DNA from: Eupeodes corollae
Lineage: Eukaryota; Arthropoda; Insecta; Diptera; Syrphidae
Assembly (NCBI RefSeq): GCF_945859685.1
Contig: NC_079147.1
Location: forward strand, 83,940,315 to 84,004,314
Direction: 5' to 3'
Length of the DNA stretch: 64,000 nt
Position 1 is the first letter of the stretch, and every line of letters starts with the position of its first letter. The position numbers and the translations under genes are program-made. Shown one piece after another: positions 44,945-57,844 of this stretch. The notes beneath the pieces were generated by a model, which was not told the DNA's origin, did no database searches, and was given only the letters and a program-made list of their open reading frames with translations.

Positions 44945-45220
44945 GAGATTGGGATGCGACCCACACTGATAACTTCCCATCCCGTCTGTCGATTTGTCTT
45001 GCTTGAAAGTTTGTCTATATGTACTCGTATCAGTTTTTACCAAATTTGCGTACTATTTTTTGTAGATTTTGTTTTTTATGAAAAAACGGACTGTTGGATT
45101 TTTATATAAAAATTACTGAATGTCGAAAACAATATTTTCTGTGAAATAAAATAAGTTTGAGAAAATATTTTTTTCAAAATTTTACTGAATGTTAATATCA
45201 ATATTTTTTGAAAGATAAAA
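44945..45220 (-). repeat. Interspersed repeat family 1, copy D, first part
   Basis: Starts with GGGATGCGACCCACACTGAT and AACTTCCCATCCCGTCTGTC, the inverted family-1 end, then internal units. It breaks off at about 45,220 where a LINE tail begins. Confidence 0.7.
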
Positions 45221-47829
45221 GTAGTAGTAGTGGGTGCGGATTCGAAGACTTTCCGGGCCGGAGCATTGAATTCCATGCGCTCTACGTGACCCAGCCGTCT
45301 TAGTCGTTGGACTTTTACTCTTCTGGCTAAGTCTACGTCGCTGTACAGCCCGTACAGTTCGTCGATCCATCTTCTCCTCCACTCCCCTTGGATGCATACG
45401 GGACCGTAGATCACACGCAGAACTTTTCTCTCGAAGCGACCCAAGGTGCTTTCATCCGCTTTTGTCATGGTCCAAGCTTCTGCACCGTATAGCAGGACGG
45501 GGATGATAAGGGTCTTATATAGCAACACTTTGGTACCTCGAGAGAGGACTTTACCACTCAATTGCTTTCTTAGTCCAAAGAAACAGCGGTTAGCAAGAGT
45601 TACTCTGCGTTCGATCTCAGCGCTGGTGTTGTTTTCTGCGTTTAAAGCGATTGTGACGTTTTGACCAAAACTTCGGTGTTGTATGTCCTTTGTTGACAAC
45701 AGCATGTACTTTGTTTTGCCCTAATTAACCGTTAAACCCATTTTTGCCGCCTCTGCCTCAATACTCACAAAAACCCCATTGACATCACGCTGAGTTCTTC
45801 CGATTATGTCAATGTCATCAGCATATGCCAGCAATTGGACAGACTTTTGAAAGATAGTGCCTCTAGTGTTGACGTGTGAGCTCTGCACTATTCTTTCAAG
45901 CACGATGTTAAAAAAATCGCATGACAGCGCATCACCTTGTCTTAAACCTTTCTTGACATCGAAAGGTTCTGTTAAGTTGTTTCCAACCTTTATGGCGCAG
46001 CGTGAATTCTCCATGGTCATCCTGCACAAACGGACGAGTTTGGCAGGGATGCCAAAACTAGACATGGCTCTATACAGCTCGTCCCTGTAGATGCTGTCAT
46101 ATGCGGCCTTGAAGTCGATGAAAAGATGCCGTAATGTGAATATTTGATCAACTGTGGACTTCCTGGTCCAAAACCACACTGATAAGGAGCTATCAGGTTG
46201 TTGATAGACGTTCACATATTACGGCAGTGAAGATTTTATAGGCGATGTTAAGTAGACTTATTCCTCTATAGTTGATGCAATTTAGAGGGTCTCCTTTTTT
46301 CAGGATCGGGCAAACAATACTGAGGTTTCAGTCATCGGGCATGCTTTCTTCCGACCATATCTTACAGATAAGTTGGTGCATGCTCCTAACCAACTTATCT
46401 CCAGCTGCTTTAAAGAGCTCGGCATTCAAGCCATCCGCTCCAGCGGCTTTATTAGACTTGAACTTAGATATGGCAAACTTTACTTCGTCTAAGTTGGGAG
46501 GACGGGATTGTTGGCTTTCGTCGTTTATATTGAATGGATCATCCTGCCTGACAGCGGAATTCAGTTCTTCGTCGCCGTTAAACAGTCTGTAGAAGTGGTG
46601 CTTTCATATCCTCAGCATGGACTACGGTTCCACTATGATGTTTCCTTTCACCTGTTCATAAAACTTTCGAACTTCATTTCTACTTTTGAACCTCTCAACA
46701 CCTTTGACAGCATGATTCCCATGCCCTCTTTTTTTCTTTCTGAGCAGTCGGCGTTCCTCTCGCCTCTGCTGCTCATAGACCTTATGAGCAGATCTCGTAC
46801 TTTTATGCAGCGCCGCTTTGCGTGCCTGTTGTTTGGCTGCGTTTACTTGCCGACATTCCTCATCAAACTAGGGGTTCCTTGTTGGTGGCTGTTTGAAACC
46901 CAGCACATCAGAGGCGGCTTCTCTGATTGCATCTTTGCAATGTTGCCACTGGTTTTCGATACATTGTATTGGCGGCAGAGAACTTCGAGAGAGGTTACTT
47001 GTAACTCGGTCGGTAAAGGGTTTGGCGATCTCTGGCGATTGTAGCCATGCGACGTTATACCTTCTCCCAGCACCTTCCTGTTTTGCCTTGGGTCTGGAAA
47101 TCCGAAGTGCTACCTTGGCTACAACGAGGTAGTGGTCCGAGTCGATGTTAGCTCCTCGGAAAGTTCGTACATCCATAATGCTGGAAGCGTGTCTGGCTTC
47201 GATTGCAATATGGTCAATCTGGTTGACGGTAGATTGATCTGGAGGAGTCCAAGTTCCTTTGTGGATGTTGAGGTGTGGAAAACGCGTACTGGCTACCATG
47301 ACGTTTCGCCCCGCAGCAAAATCTATGAGCCTGAATCCATTGTCGGAAGTGCTGTCGTGTAGGCTGTTCTTCCCGATTATTCCACCAAAGGTGTCTTCCC
47401 TTCCTAGCTTGGCATTGAAATCGCCCAGGACTATTTTAATATCGTAGCTAGGGCACTGCTCATGTGTTTTGTCTAGGAGCTTGAAGAACATATCTTTGGT
47501 ATTGTCGTCTTTCTTTTCTGTGGGGGCGTGCGCGCATATCAGGCTAATATTGCCGAATTTAGCCTTGATGCGTATGGTCATGAGGCGCTCATTGATGCAC
47601 CTATAGCTCAAGACTTCTTGCCTAGGTCTGGCTCCAATGACGAAGGGACCTAACATTCCACGTGCATATCCGAAGCTCGTTGTCCTTTATTCGTTTGCGT
47701 TGGTTGTCAACAGTAAATCCGTCCGTATCCGAGGCTTGTTGGTGCTTCGCAACTATGAAAGATTTTACGTGGCCAGGAAGTCACCCCGACGCACAACCCC
47801 CAACCTTGATGGCCAGATCCTAAGTAAAA
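45221..47829 (-). mobile_element. LINE with endonuclease and reverse transcriptase, inactivated
   Basis: On the minus strand an apurinic-type endonuclease domain (47656-46868) has ISLICAHAPTEKKDD, IKVLGDFNAK-like IKIVLGDFNAKLGR, NQIDHIAI and NIDSDHYLVVAKV. The RT follows: LFIDFKAAYDSIYRDEL (first Asp), KLVRLCRMTMENSRCAIKVG, GLRQGDALSCDFFNIVLE, SVQLLAYADDIDIIGRTQRD (YADD catalytic pair). It ends with a C-terminal region KVLLYKTLIIPVLLYGAEAW, and RLRRLGHVERM. This matches the LINE group whose proteins are often annotated as craniofacial development protein 2-like. Defects include the in-frame TAG at 45723-45721 and frame breaks between 46,868 and 46,215. The 3' end is a short (TAC)n tract at the left edge (plus-strand GTAGTAGTAG at 45221). 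Confidence 0.85.
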
Positions 47830-48565
47830 CTCCAATATCTACAGCTTTTGAAAAGATATTTGAATCGAATATCATTTTTTACCAACTTTCATACATTTTT
47901 TTTTAGGATTTTATTTTTTGTAAATGAAACTATCAATTCGATTTTTCTCAAAATTTATCCTAATGTCGAAAACAATATTTTTTATACGTTAAAATTTGTT
48001 AGAATCTATTATCTCAAATTTTTGAAAAGATATTTGAGTCGAAAATAATTTTTTACCAACTTTTGTTTGTTTTTTTTTTCGGTTTTTAATTTTTTGTAAG
48101 AAAACTGTCAATTCGATTTTTCTCAAAATTTTATCGACTGTTGAAAAAATATTTCTTATATTTCTTCTTCTTGGAAGCCATAATTTCAAAGTTTTGAAAA
48201 GATATTTAAGTTTCATTTTTACCAAATTTGAGTAATGCTTTTTTAGCATCTTCCAAACTTTGTAGTAAAAAAACTGTCAATTCGATTTTACTCAAAATTT
48301 TACCTGATATCAAAAACGTTATTTTTTCTGCTAAAGTATAAACTATAAACAGCTATATTAAAAAAAGAACCACAGACGCAATTTTTTTGGCAGCCCTTTT
48401 CGCATTTTTCTGAATTATTATCTATATAACAAAATTTATTTTAAGTTTAAAATAAAAATGTTTTATTGTCAAATTTTCAATTTGACAAATCGGACTTATT
48501 ACAATTACTTCCTGTGGGGAGTTAAAAAACACCCACTCATGTTTTTAATAAGTCCTTTCTGCTTC
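47830..48565 (-). repeat. Interspersed repeat family 1, copy D, second part
   Basis: Resumes after the LINE. Three tandem units are plain: GAAAAGATATTTGAATCGAA (about 47,850), GAAAAGATATTTGAGTCGAA (about 48,026) and GAAAAGATATTTAAGTTTC (about 48,196), a period of about 170-176 bp, each followed by a ctgtcaattcgatttt word. The far end carries AATCGGACTTATT and ACTTCCTGTGGGGAGTTAA, the inverse of copy A's left end. Confidence 0.7.
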
Positions 48566-50435
48566 TTTTGAAGTTACTATCTTCTGAAATACAAAAATTA
48601 TTTAAAGTCGATATTTCTACTTTTACTGGCAGACTTTTTAAATATAGTAATTTAGAAAAAGGGGGAACATTTGGTTAACATTTTAATTTGTAGAAAAGCT
48701 CAACTGATCTAAAATATTTAACAAATAAAAAATGATATTACCTTGAGAATATATTTTTTTACTACGGAGAAGAAATTACTTATAATCTAGTATATACATA
48801 ATTTAATATTTAAAAAAACTGACACTTTTCTGTTACAAAAAAATGCAAACTACCAAAAATTTAAGTAAATTTAGTCAAAACTAATTTTTGATTTAAATAT
48901 CTTTGAACCTATTGAATGCAAACTTATTTCGTCACAAACGAAATATTTTATTCAGTATTTAGTAAAAAATACTTCAACTTTCTGTTAAGAGTCTTACAAA
49001 AGATAAATAATCAAATTGTTTATTTTCTTGGCTATTTTAACAGACTTTATAAACGGATGCAAGTTTTTGAGACCTATTCGTGTAATTAATTTTTGTGTGT
49101 TGTTTCTACAAATTGTTTGCTCAGCATTTTTTAAGATCTTTTTTAAAGCATTTTTGTGTTGAAGTCTCCAGTATCACTTTTATGAATAATATTTTGATAT
49201 ATTAGAAGTCTCTCAGGACATTCCAATTCAATTTTTCTTACAAAGAATTGTTTATGAGTCTGAGTAGTAAACTCTAAGCCGCTAATTTTGTGGGCATAGT
49301 CTTGGACAGAAAATAGACGCGCTTTCGATATTTCGTATACGTTTAATAGCTTTTAGTAACTATAATAAATTTACACTGGCCTTTTTAGTCTCATTCTATA
49401 TTCATAGAAGGACAAACAAGTCTAGCAAGTTAAAATTGAAGATAGGCTACACAAGTTCAGTAATGAGAGGTGTGAGCAGGTCCATAACTAACCAGCTCCA
49501 GCCCCTCCACACCAAAGCATCCTTTCTTCTTATTTTGTCCTTCTGGACCCCAACTTTGCCTCTCTACAAAACCAATTCTATAAACCAAGGCATAACTCTA
49601 TACGCTCATACCCAAAAATTCACATATGATGGTCAAGAGATCCACAGAGCCGATGTTCTAGAAAACGGGTTGGTATATGATGATGGTGGCAATCCTATCT
49701 AAACACATCGCAGTTTACAGTACAAAACAGCGAGTGACGGCGGCGGCGGTGGGATGTATTCCGTTCGCTTTCTTTTAAATTGCCAAAGGACAAGAATCTC
49801 CCCATCACTGATGATCCTGCACCAATACAATCAAACTTCAAGTGTATTCACATATGACCATCAAGGTTTGTACGGACTATGGCCGGACGTTTCATCTTCC
49901 ATATCCTTTGCTTCGTCTTCACGTACAAGTATAGTTGGCGATGGCGTTCAATTTGTATGTGTGTGCGAGTATGGTATGTTAGTATAGTGTGAAGGAGAGA
50001 AGAATAGTCGGAGACGGAAGGAGGGCAAAAACATTCACGTGTAAGGACGAATGTCCGCTAGCATCCATCTTTTATCTTTGCATGAGAAACTCAAAGTTGT
50101 TCAGAGGAATATCTCGAACTCGAACTCAAACGAGATGATGTGTGTGAGAGTGAAGATGGGCGGTGGGCGCTGAAATAGAAGCGATGGGATTGGAGCTTGG
50201 GCACACATGGATGTATATTCGCCGCCATCACCGACCGAGCGACGATGACGACGACGCCGCCAAATCCTTGTGCTGGCCATCATTAGATATGTGAAAGGAG
50301 AAGACGTAGACATGTGGAAGAGAAAATAGCCAGCAGCAACGGAGCGAAGCGAAGCTGGCAAAAGCAAAGGCACAAGGATACACTAACACCGTATAGTACA
50401 GGACAGGACAACATCGTCGTCGTCGTCCTCCTTTT
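48566..50435. other. Intergenic DNA up to the assembly gap
   Basis: AT-rich to about 49.4 kb, then GC-richer with CGG/CGA/GTC triplet runs (49,738-49,752; 50,235-50,260; 50,414-50,432). No convincing gene. The composition change resembles that seen at 33 kb. Confidence 0.4.
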
Positions 50436-50635
50436 NNNNNNNNNNNNNNNNNNNNNNNNNNNNNNNNNNNNNNNNNNNNNNNNNNNNNNNNNNNNNNNNN
50501 NNNNNNNNNNNNNNNNNNNNNNNNNNNNNNNNNNNNNNNNNNNNNNNNNNNNNNNNNNNNNNNNNNNNNNNNNNNNNNNNNNNNNNNNNNNNNNNNNNNN
50601 NNNNNNNNNNNNNNNNNNNNNNNNNNNNNNNNNNN
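50436..50635. other. Assembly gap of 200 N
   Basis: A run of exactly 200 N follows a CGTCGTCGTC simple repeat and precedes the 3' end of a LINE. A fixed 200-N run usually marks a scaffold join of unknown true length. Confidence 0.95.
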
Positions 50636-51955
50636 AATATCTATAAAATAACGAAAGGCATGAAACATTGCGACGGTGTTCTAGCGATGTAAATGTTTCG
50701 ATTATAGTTCTGTCGCCTATCATTTTTAAAGCCCTTTTTTGAATTCTATCCAAGAGATTTAAATTTGTTTTGGGGGCACCTGCCCAGATATGCGAATTAT
50801 ATTCAAGCTTTGTAGATTATAGCCAGATCAGAAGGGGTGAAAAATTTCTTGCATCTTCGGAGAAATCCTAAGCATCTGGCAGCATTTTTGGCGATATCGA
50901 ATATGTGATCATTCCATAAGAGGTGATCTGTGATATTCATACCAAGTACTGAAAGTTGTTTAGTTTCCTGCATGCAAGTGCCGCTCATGGATAGCGGCAT
51001 CGGGGGTGGGTTACGCTTTAACGACAGGAGACAGCATTGAGTTTTGGAAGCATTAAATTCTACACGGTTTTTGATTCCCCATTGGACAATGCTGTCAAGA
51101 TCAGAATTTAATGAGCTTATCATATGCTGCCGTTAAAATTCCACATTCGAAGGACAAGGATGTGAATCTAGAAACGAATATGAAAAGCTGAGGGTACTGT
51201 CGTCGGCGAAACAGTTTAATGGATTAGAAGTGACAGACAAGAGATCGTTTATGAATATAAGGAAGAGAGTCGGAGACAAAACGGAGCCCTGGGGTACACC
51301 AGCATTTATTTTATGAATTTCAGACATGAAACCATCCAATACAACTTGTATTGAACGGTTAGAAAGGTAATTTCTAATCCAACGAAGAAGAGATTCATCA
51401 ATACCAAAAGCACGCATTTTCGATAAGAGAGCTTGGTGCCAAACTCTATCAAATGCTTTTGAAATATCAAGTGCAATAATCTTACTTTCTCCAAAACGAT
51501 GTAAAGATTTGTTCCACTGTTCGGTGAGATGAACCATGAGATCACCAGTGGACCTATTGCTACGAAAGCCATACTGTCGGTCATTAAGAAGCTTCCGTTC
51601 TTCAAGATATTTCTTAAGCTGAAAATTAATCAGCGTTTCCATGACCTTGGAAAGAAGGGACGTAAGTGCAATTGGACGATAGTTTGAGGGAGAGGAGGAT
51701 TCGCCTTTTTTAGGGACAGGCTGGACAAATGCAGTTTTCCATCCACTCGGGAAGAGACCTGTAGAATAGGACAGATGGAAAAGCTTACGCAGTGGTTTTG
51801 CCAGCGTTGAAGAACACCTCTTCAGAACAATAGGGGGAATACTATCCGGGCCAGCGGATTTGTGTATGTCAAGGTCTTTCAGTACTCTTTCGACTGCACG
51901 AGTGCGAAAGAAGATTCGTCCCATAGAATCATTTACGCTCTCAAGAACAGGAGGA
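50636..51955 (-). mobile_element. CR1/Jockey-like LINE, 5'-truncated RT
   Basis: The minus strand has a 263-codon RT frame (51924-51133): FRTRAVERVLKDLDIHKSAG, PDSIPPIVLK, NYRPIALTSLLSKVMETLI, YGFRSNRSTGDLMVHL, KIIALDISKAFDRVWHQALL (first Asp), GVPQGSVLSPTLFLIFINDL, and NPLNCFADDSTLSFSY (FADD catalytic pair). After one break it continues HMISSLNSDLDSIVQW-like ISSLNSDLDSIVQWGIKNRV, EFNASKTQCCLLS, KQLSVLGMNI, and RIQKRALKMIGD then TSLEHRRNVSCLSLFYRY at the gap edge. The endonuclease is missing. Only one or two frame breaks: a fairly recent copy. Confidence 0.85.
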
Positions 51956-52690
51956 CTCAGGAAACTTAGGAATATCGGACGTATAGATATTGTAAATAAA
52001 TGGCCCTAATATAGATCCTTGTGGAACACCATGTTAAACATGGTAACAATTTGACGAACAGTTATTAACATAAACACTAAAACACCTATCCGACAGGAAA
52101 CTTTAAATAATTTTTATTAGATAAGTTGGAAAGCCTAAGCAAACTAGTTAATGGACCATACCATCATGCCACACAGTATAAAATGCTTTTTCTATTTCTA
52201 ATAAAATGAGGCCAATTGATTTGCCAAGCAAACGATTCTTTTTCACAGTAGTACTGTGAAATTTTCTAAACCCGAATTGTTCATTAGGTATAATGTTCAA
52301 TTGATCAGCAACTTCTAATATTTTTTCTTTTAAAATCTTTTCCAAAATTTTGATAAGACGACTCAACAAACTTATTGGTCGATAGCTTTGTGGAAGTTTT
52401 AAGTTTTTCCCAGGCTTTGAAATAGGTATAACCTTAGCTGTTTTCCAAAGCTTGGAAAAATATTGTGTATTTAAACATTTATTGACCAAAAAGACTAAAA
52501 ATACTGATTTTGTCTAGTCCAACAGACTTCTTCGATTTAAGATTGGAAACAATATGTTTAACACCTTCTATGGTGATCAGTTGGGCAACAGGTGTATCAT
52601 CAATTTGTTTGTTTATAGAACTTTTTGATTGGCTTACAAGGTTCTTGGTTTCATCATCACTGAGATGTTGGGACACTAAACGGTTATTGA
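51950..52690 (-). pseudogene. Jockey-type RT relic
   Basis: The minus strand gives VKHIVSNLKSKKSVGLDKIS, then after a frame switch NTQYFSKLWKTAKVIPISKP, SYRPISLLSRLIKILEKILK, NEQFGFRKFHST, LILLEIEKAFYTVWHDGMV (the position of the first catalytic Asp now Glu) and, at 52,030-51,960, GVPQGSILGPFIYNIYTSDI. This is a Jockey-like RT without its FADD block. It ends exactly where the CR1-like element starts, which suggests that the latter inserted into it. Confidence 0.75.
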
Positions 52691-53020
52691 AGTATAGGCT
52701 TAATTACGTAAAAAAAGAAGCCCCTATCCTATCGCTACCAAGCATAGAAGAGGTCGAGAAGTCTGTTAAAACGTTCAAACAAAACAAAGCCCAGGGAGCC
52801 TATAACATATTAAGCATAGCTTTTCTAGCTTAGTATGATAAGTTAACATCGAGCAGTTTATGAAAATAAAGTACACGTATAGGAAACGCCAGAAGACTGG
52901 CGAAAACTTTTAAGTCTATGCTGACGGATTTTTGTTTACTATATCATGGGACAACATCAGTGTGGCTTCATCCCAGGCAAATCAATAAGTAATCATCTCC
53001 CAATAGTTTATTGATTGTTT
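52690..53020 (+). pseudogene. LINE RT fragment, plus strand
   Basis: Frames give APILSLPSIEEVEKSVKTFK, QNKAQGAYNI and, further on, GQHQCGFIPGKSISNH. These match the pre-palm blocks (P-S-x-EEV ... NKA-G-x-D and QCGFRPG) of RTs related to the 45-47 kb LINE, but in opposite orientation and broken between the two blocks. Confidence 0.6.
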
Positions 53021-53099
53021 AAAGTTTAAAAGTTGGAGTTCTGTGTGCGGCTTCTGTAGCTAAATGCAGAGATGATGTATGTAGGTCTATTATTTATTA

Positions 53100-54400
53100 A
53101 GATTCATCACATAAGTTAACAAATCCTCAGTGAAATAATCACTTCCGAATACGTTTCGTCTTGATATCCTGACTTTGTCTTCGGGTGAAAAGATCACTGA
53201 TAGATCGCTTTTATGTGTTACATAATTTAGATCAAAAAAAAAACCGCTCGTAGTAGGAACCTCGGTGTGATTTTGGCTCAGTAGTTCTCATCTCAAAAAT
53301 AATTATTTGTTTAAAGAGAATTATCAAGACAATTATATATTGATCGGTGGAGCGAGCCTTGAGGTTCTTTTTCGTAGTTAGATGCATATCTTAGATCTGT
53401 TTTTTTATCAACACATACAGCAATGGCTTCCAAGTACTTGGTTCCTCTGCACTTAAATTCAGATCCAAATCGCATGTTTCTCCTAGCTCGTTCCATTTCT
53501 CAAAACATCCTCTTCTATTGCGGATCATACCCTTTTATGAAGACAGTGATCTCGCATGTGTATAACACGAAGAATATTATCGATTTTGAGTTTAAGTGCA
53601 TTGATGAACAGTGGCGACATCCCAACATTATTATATAGTTTTGCGGAAAATGAAAAGTTCTTTTGGTGAAGAACCTCAAAAGTTTTCTAACTGCTACGTA
53701 TTATTTCCCTTCCCTTGTCTGTGCATGCATGGAAGAAAAACGCGATACTTGTATCTGTGGCTCATTTGGCTGTTATTGAAGCAATTTTTCCAAGTTGATT
53801 TTTCCTTCCCACTTTTTTCACTTAAATGCTTATTTTTGTCCATATTTCGCATGGTCAACACTCGAAGATATTTGGACTTTTTTACAACTTCAAGAGGATT
53901 ACTACCATTAAATCTTGTTCTTCCACTTCCCTTCTTTATTATCATGACTTTGGATTTGTCCAGATTGAAATTCTAGGTATCAAAATATTTTCTTAACTTG
54001 TTAATATAAGTTTAAGAGGCAGCAAAGCTCTGATTTGCAGTTCTCCATATTTAAAACCACTATGTAAGCAATTCACTAAGTCATTTATATAAAAGGCGAA
54101 AGATCTGGGCTAAGGGTTCAGCCTTGTTCGACTCCGGAATATACAATACAATTACAATACTTCAGAGCGGCTTTTGATACCATGGACCGTGATGTTGTTG
54201 TATATATTTTGAATCAGTTTATCAAAATTTTGAGTGACACCAATCTCGTCTAGCTTGTTAATGAGGGCATTGGGATTCACGAAATCAAAAGCTGCTCTAA
54301 AGTCAGTCATGTAATGTGATAATTTGACTTCGTATCCTTGTTTTATTTGCTTCAACTGATTGCTCTTCAATTGTTGAAAGAAGAAATTGTTAAATCTTCA
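53100..54400 (-). pseudogene. I/LOA-type LINE RT relic
   Basis: Minus-strand frames give LSHYMTDFRAAFDFVNPNAL (first catalytic block), NKLDEIGVTQNFDKLIQNIY, then VMIIKKGSGRTRFNGSNPLE-like KKGSGRTRFNGSNPLEVVKK, SKYLRVLTM and, near 53,490, RARRNMRFGSEFKCRGTKYL. The order fits RT palm through post-RT region; the catalytic pair is unreadable. Heavily decayed. Confidence 0.6.
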
Positions 54401-57400
54401 CTCAACTAAAAGTAATTTATATTTGAAACATGTGTCTTAAGTACTTATATGAATTATTTTTAATTGATCTAAATCAATTGATATTAACATCTTTTTATAT
54501 AATTTTTAATAAAACATAATGCGTGGTTTTATGTTTTCATAGCCTTACTCTCATGTATCACGTTATTTTATTCCTGTATCCACCTTCTTAATTTTTGTGA
54601 ATTGCTTCCTTTTCCAAAAAACTACACTACACTTAGTATACCTGTTATAAAACGTGTAGGCAGGTATATATATGTAATTTAGAATAACCTACGTAAGTAC
54701 TAAGAAAAATATTTGTTTTTAAATTTAGGCAGCTCAGGTAGCTATCCTTAAATTCTATGCAATCCAACAACAACAAAAAATGTGACTGCGAAATCGTCAC
54801 AGAACGACACAATTTAGCACCTGTCCTCAGCGAAACCAATACATCCTAATAGGATTCATAAAGTCCTAGTATTCAAATTGAACTCAACATATGTGTAAGG
54901 TACCTACCAGCCATCATAAAAAGATATAAAACTGGTTTCATACCTTACCTACCTGGCTATATGGGTACATAGATGACTGGTATAGGTATGTTAATTCAAC
55001 ACAAACCAAATAGGTCCGCTTCGTAGAATAGCAAAGTCTAGATTCTGTGTCAAGTCAACTTGAAAAATGTGATTTACATGGGCTGAGAAAAAAAAGAAGA
55101 AAGACAAAATTTATACTCATGCAAAAATTACAAGAAAGATCCTTGAACACGTGTTTCGAGTTTCTGTATGTTGTTCGATTAGAGACTGATAACATTTTCT
55201 TGGCACTTGAGCGATCTAAGGCACATAAGAAAAAAGCAAACACCACCCTCCACACGTGGTCCGCCCTACATGCCTGCCTATAGCCATAATATCAACGTAA
55301 AGCGACAAAAAAGACTGAAATCCTTGCAATTCCATGCGAAAAGTCGCGCTAAATCTATTCATCTATGAAATGGAAGGAGACGTCTTCACATACAAAACAT
55401 ACATCGCTGTCATTACCATAAGCAGGATAAAGGCGCGACGGACGGATGAATGCAAAAGAAAAAATGTAATCCTCGCAACTATAGAAAATTAAATTGAAAA
55501 AAAGCAAATGAAATGAGCATAGCTGTATATGGGCTTACTTATATACTGAATTAAATGTACATTTATTTGTAATGCATATCAATGCCCACATATAGGAAGG
55601 TAAAGTGGTGGCCGACAAATTACGCGAAACGAGCGAGGGAGCAAAAAAAAAAACCGGCCAGGCAGGGGGTGAAAATCAAGAATACCCTCATCACAACCCC
55701 TCCCGTTTGCCCTAACGCTATAGTCCTAGTCTTTGTTTTATAAGCATGTGTGTAAATTTCAACTTTGGTCCATTTACATATACATGAGACTATACGTATA
55801 TAAGTACAACTATCTGAGAAGCATTATATAAATAAACCTGCTTTTAACGCCGCACCGCGTCATGCCCCGCTACATCGCTGCTACTGCTGCTATTGCCGCG
55901 ACGATTTCAGGACACTACCCTCATATATGTGGCATTTTGGCGATTTTCTTTCAGCCACGTCTCAGCCAGACACCCCTCTTCGCCCAGTCACGTTTATCCC
56001 TTTTCCGTTGAATGTCCTTCGCGACAGAAAACACGAAATCTCTAACCCACCCCATATCACCACCATTACCATGCCATCGCATCGCATCCCTGCGCCATTC
56101 CATTCCATCCCATACCACCCACCATCCCAGCAGGACCGCGGACATCCACCAAAAAACTAAAGCAATCAATATATATGTTATGTAGGTATAGAAAATAATA
56201 GAGAAAGGAAAGGATATACGTTTGAATGTATGTATGTAGCAATCCTGCTGTGAACTGTACGTATGTCCTATCGTGTATGTCCTGGCCTGATGGCCTGGGC
56301 TGGCGAGGCGATATGGCGATGTGTGCATGTGGGTTCGCTGCTAAGCCGATAGCCCACCCATACATATACTTGACATTAAATCGCGTTTCGCGAAGTCCTT
56401 GCTCGCAAACTGTCCGTTCACATACGGGAGAAGAAATAAATACAGCAAGGACAATAATGACGGACAGACGGACTGACGGAAGGACGATGACGGTTGGTGG
56501 CCATGATGATGGTGATGGTGAACGACGACGGTAATGCTGACGGTGACTGTGACCGTCGTCGACCGACAATGGTGGCGGACGACTAGCGATGAGCGGATGA
56601 GGAGGAAAACGCCCGAGGAAAGGAAAAATATACTACAGAGAAGTGAAGAAGCAGTCAAGCCGTAGGACAGAAGGATGTGTGTGGAAATAGGGGGAAAAAT
56701 GAGCAAAATAAATGCAAAAAGAATACAAAAAAAATGTGAACCCCAAATGGAATACGAGCACGACATAAGATGGTATAAAAGCAAAAGATGCTGATGGGGT
56801 GAGTGAGACGACATGGGACGAAAAGATAGAAAATCGCTTTTTAGGATCAGATCCTTTTTTCCGTGGATATTCTAGCTGATGATGCTACTCTACTCTATTC
56901 TATACCAACAACTGCTGTTGATGTTCTGTGGACTGTCGAGGACATTGGGATAAGAGAAGATTTAGCATTTTACTACAACAACTGTTTATTGGTGTTAGAA
57001 AAGGATAAAATACCTACATACATACTTATCTACATATATAGATATGTTTTCGCATTTGTATAAATACATATGAATATATATGGATTGGCGACTTTTGCAT
57101 GTTTTTTTTTATTCAACCCGATTCTTTTTAAAGAAATAATGGCAACCAAGAAGGACGAGGACAAATATTTAGAATAAAAAACAAATATCTAACATGAGAC
57201 AAAAAACTATATGAGGCCCCAGATAACGATAAAGGTACCTAGTAGGTATTTACCTTCCGACAAAATAATTGACAATTAATCCATTTTAAGTATGGAAAAG
57301 CCAAAGAATGGATTTATGTTTAAGTGGGAGTCAAAGATAAAAGGCGTAAGGCAGGATAGTGATAGTTGATAGTGCATATATGCCATTAAGTCTAACGCAG

Positions 57401-57640
57401 GATAATGAAACCCTCGTATGCTTAAAGGAAACTAAAAATAAGGCATGTGTCTGATGAGAATCCATAGACATCTTCATCATTGCCTCTTGGATTCAAGATT
57501 TTTACTCCATTGAAGTAATTTCCAATATGTGTCATATTTCTATGAGAAGACTGGAGTTACGATCATCTGAAGTAGAGACTTTTCTATCTCCATCAATAGG
57601 AAAGGATGTAGGTGTACATTCGGTTTGGAATCTTTATAAA
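54401..57640. other. Intergenic DNA, partly GC-rich, no supported gene
   Basis: From 55.8 to 56.8 kb the DNA is GC-richer with repeated CATCC/CCATCC, ATGGTGATGG and GACGG words. Open frames on both strands here are low-complexity and overlap each other; none resembles a known protein. GGTACCTA words recur (54,900; 57,236). No transposon relic recognised. Confidence 0.4.
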
Positions 57641-57844
57641 TAAACATTGCAATGACAAGAAACAATGGAGCATGTCATGGCATTCCACATTCGCGTAGTT
57701 CGGCTAAAGAACAAATATCAGTACTTCACTGTTTAACCGAAGTTGGACTGATGGGTAAACTGATAGGAATTTGTAGATGCGTAAGTATTACAGTTAAAGT
57801 CTTTAAGTGGATGATTGCAACTGGCTATTTCAAAAGAGAGTAGC

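Noticed and set aside
55850..56820. Open frames of 77-167 codons on both strands in a GC-richer patch
   Set aside because: Mutually overlapping, low-complexity His/Ser/Pro-rich translations with no family resemblance.
57652..57843. Possible N-terminal helix-turn-helix of a Tc1-type transposase
   Set aside because: The resemblance is vague, no catalytic block follows, and the adjacent DNA belongs to the CR1-like LINE.
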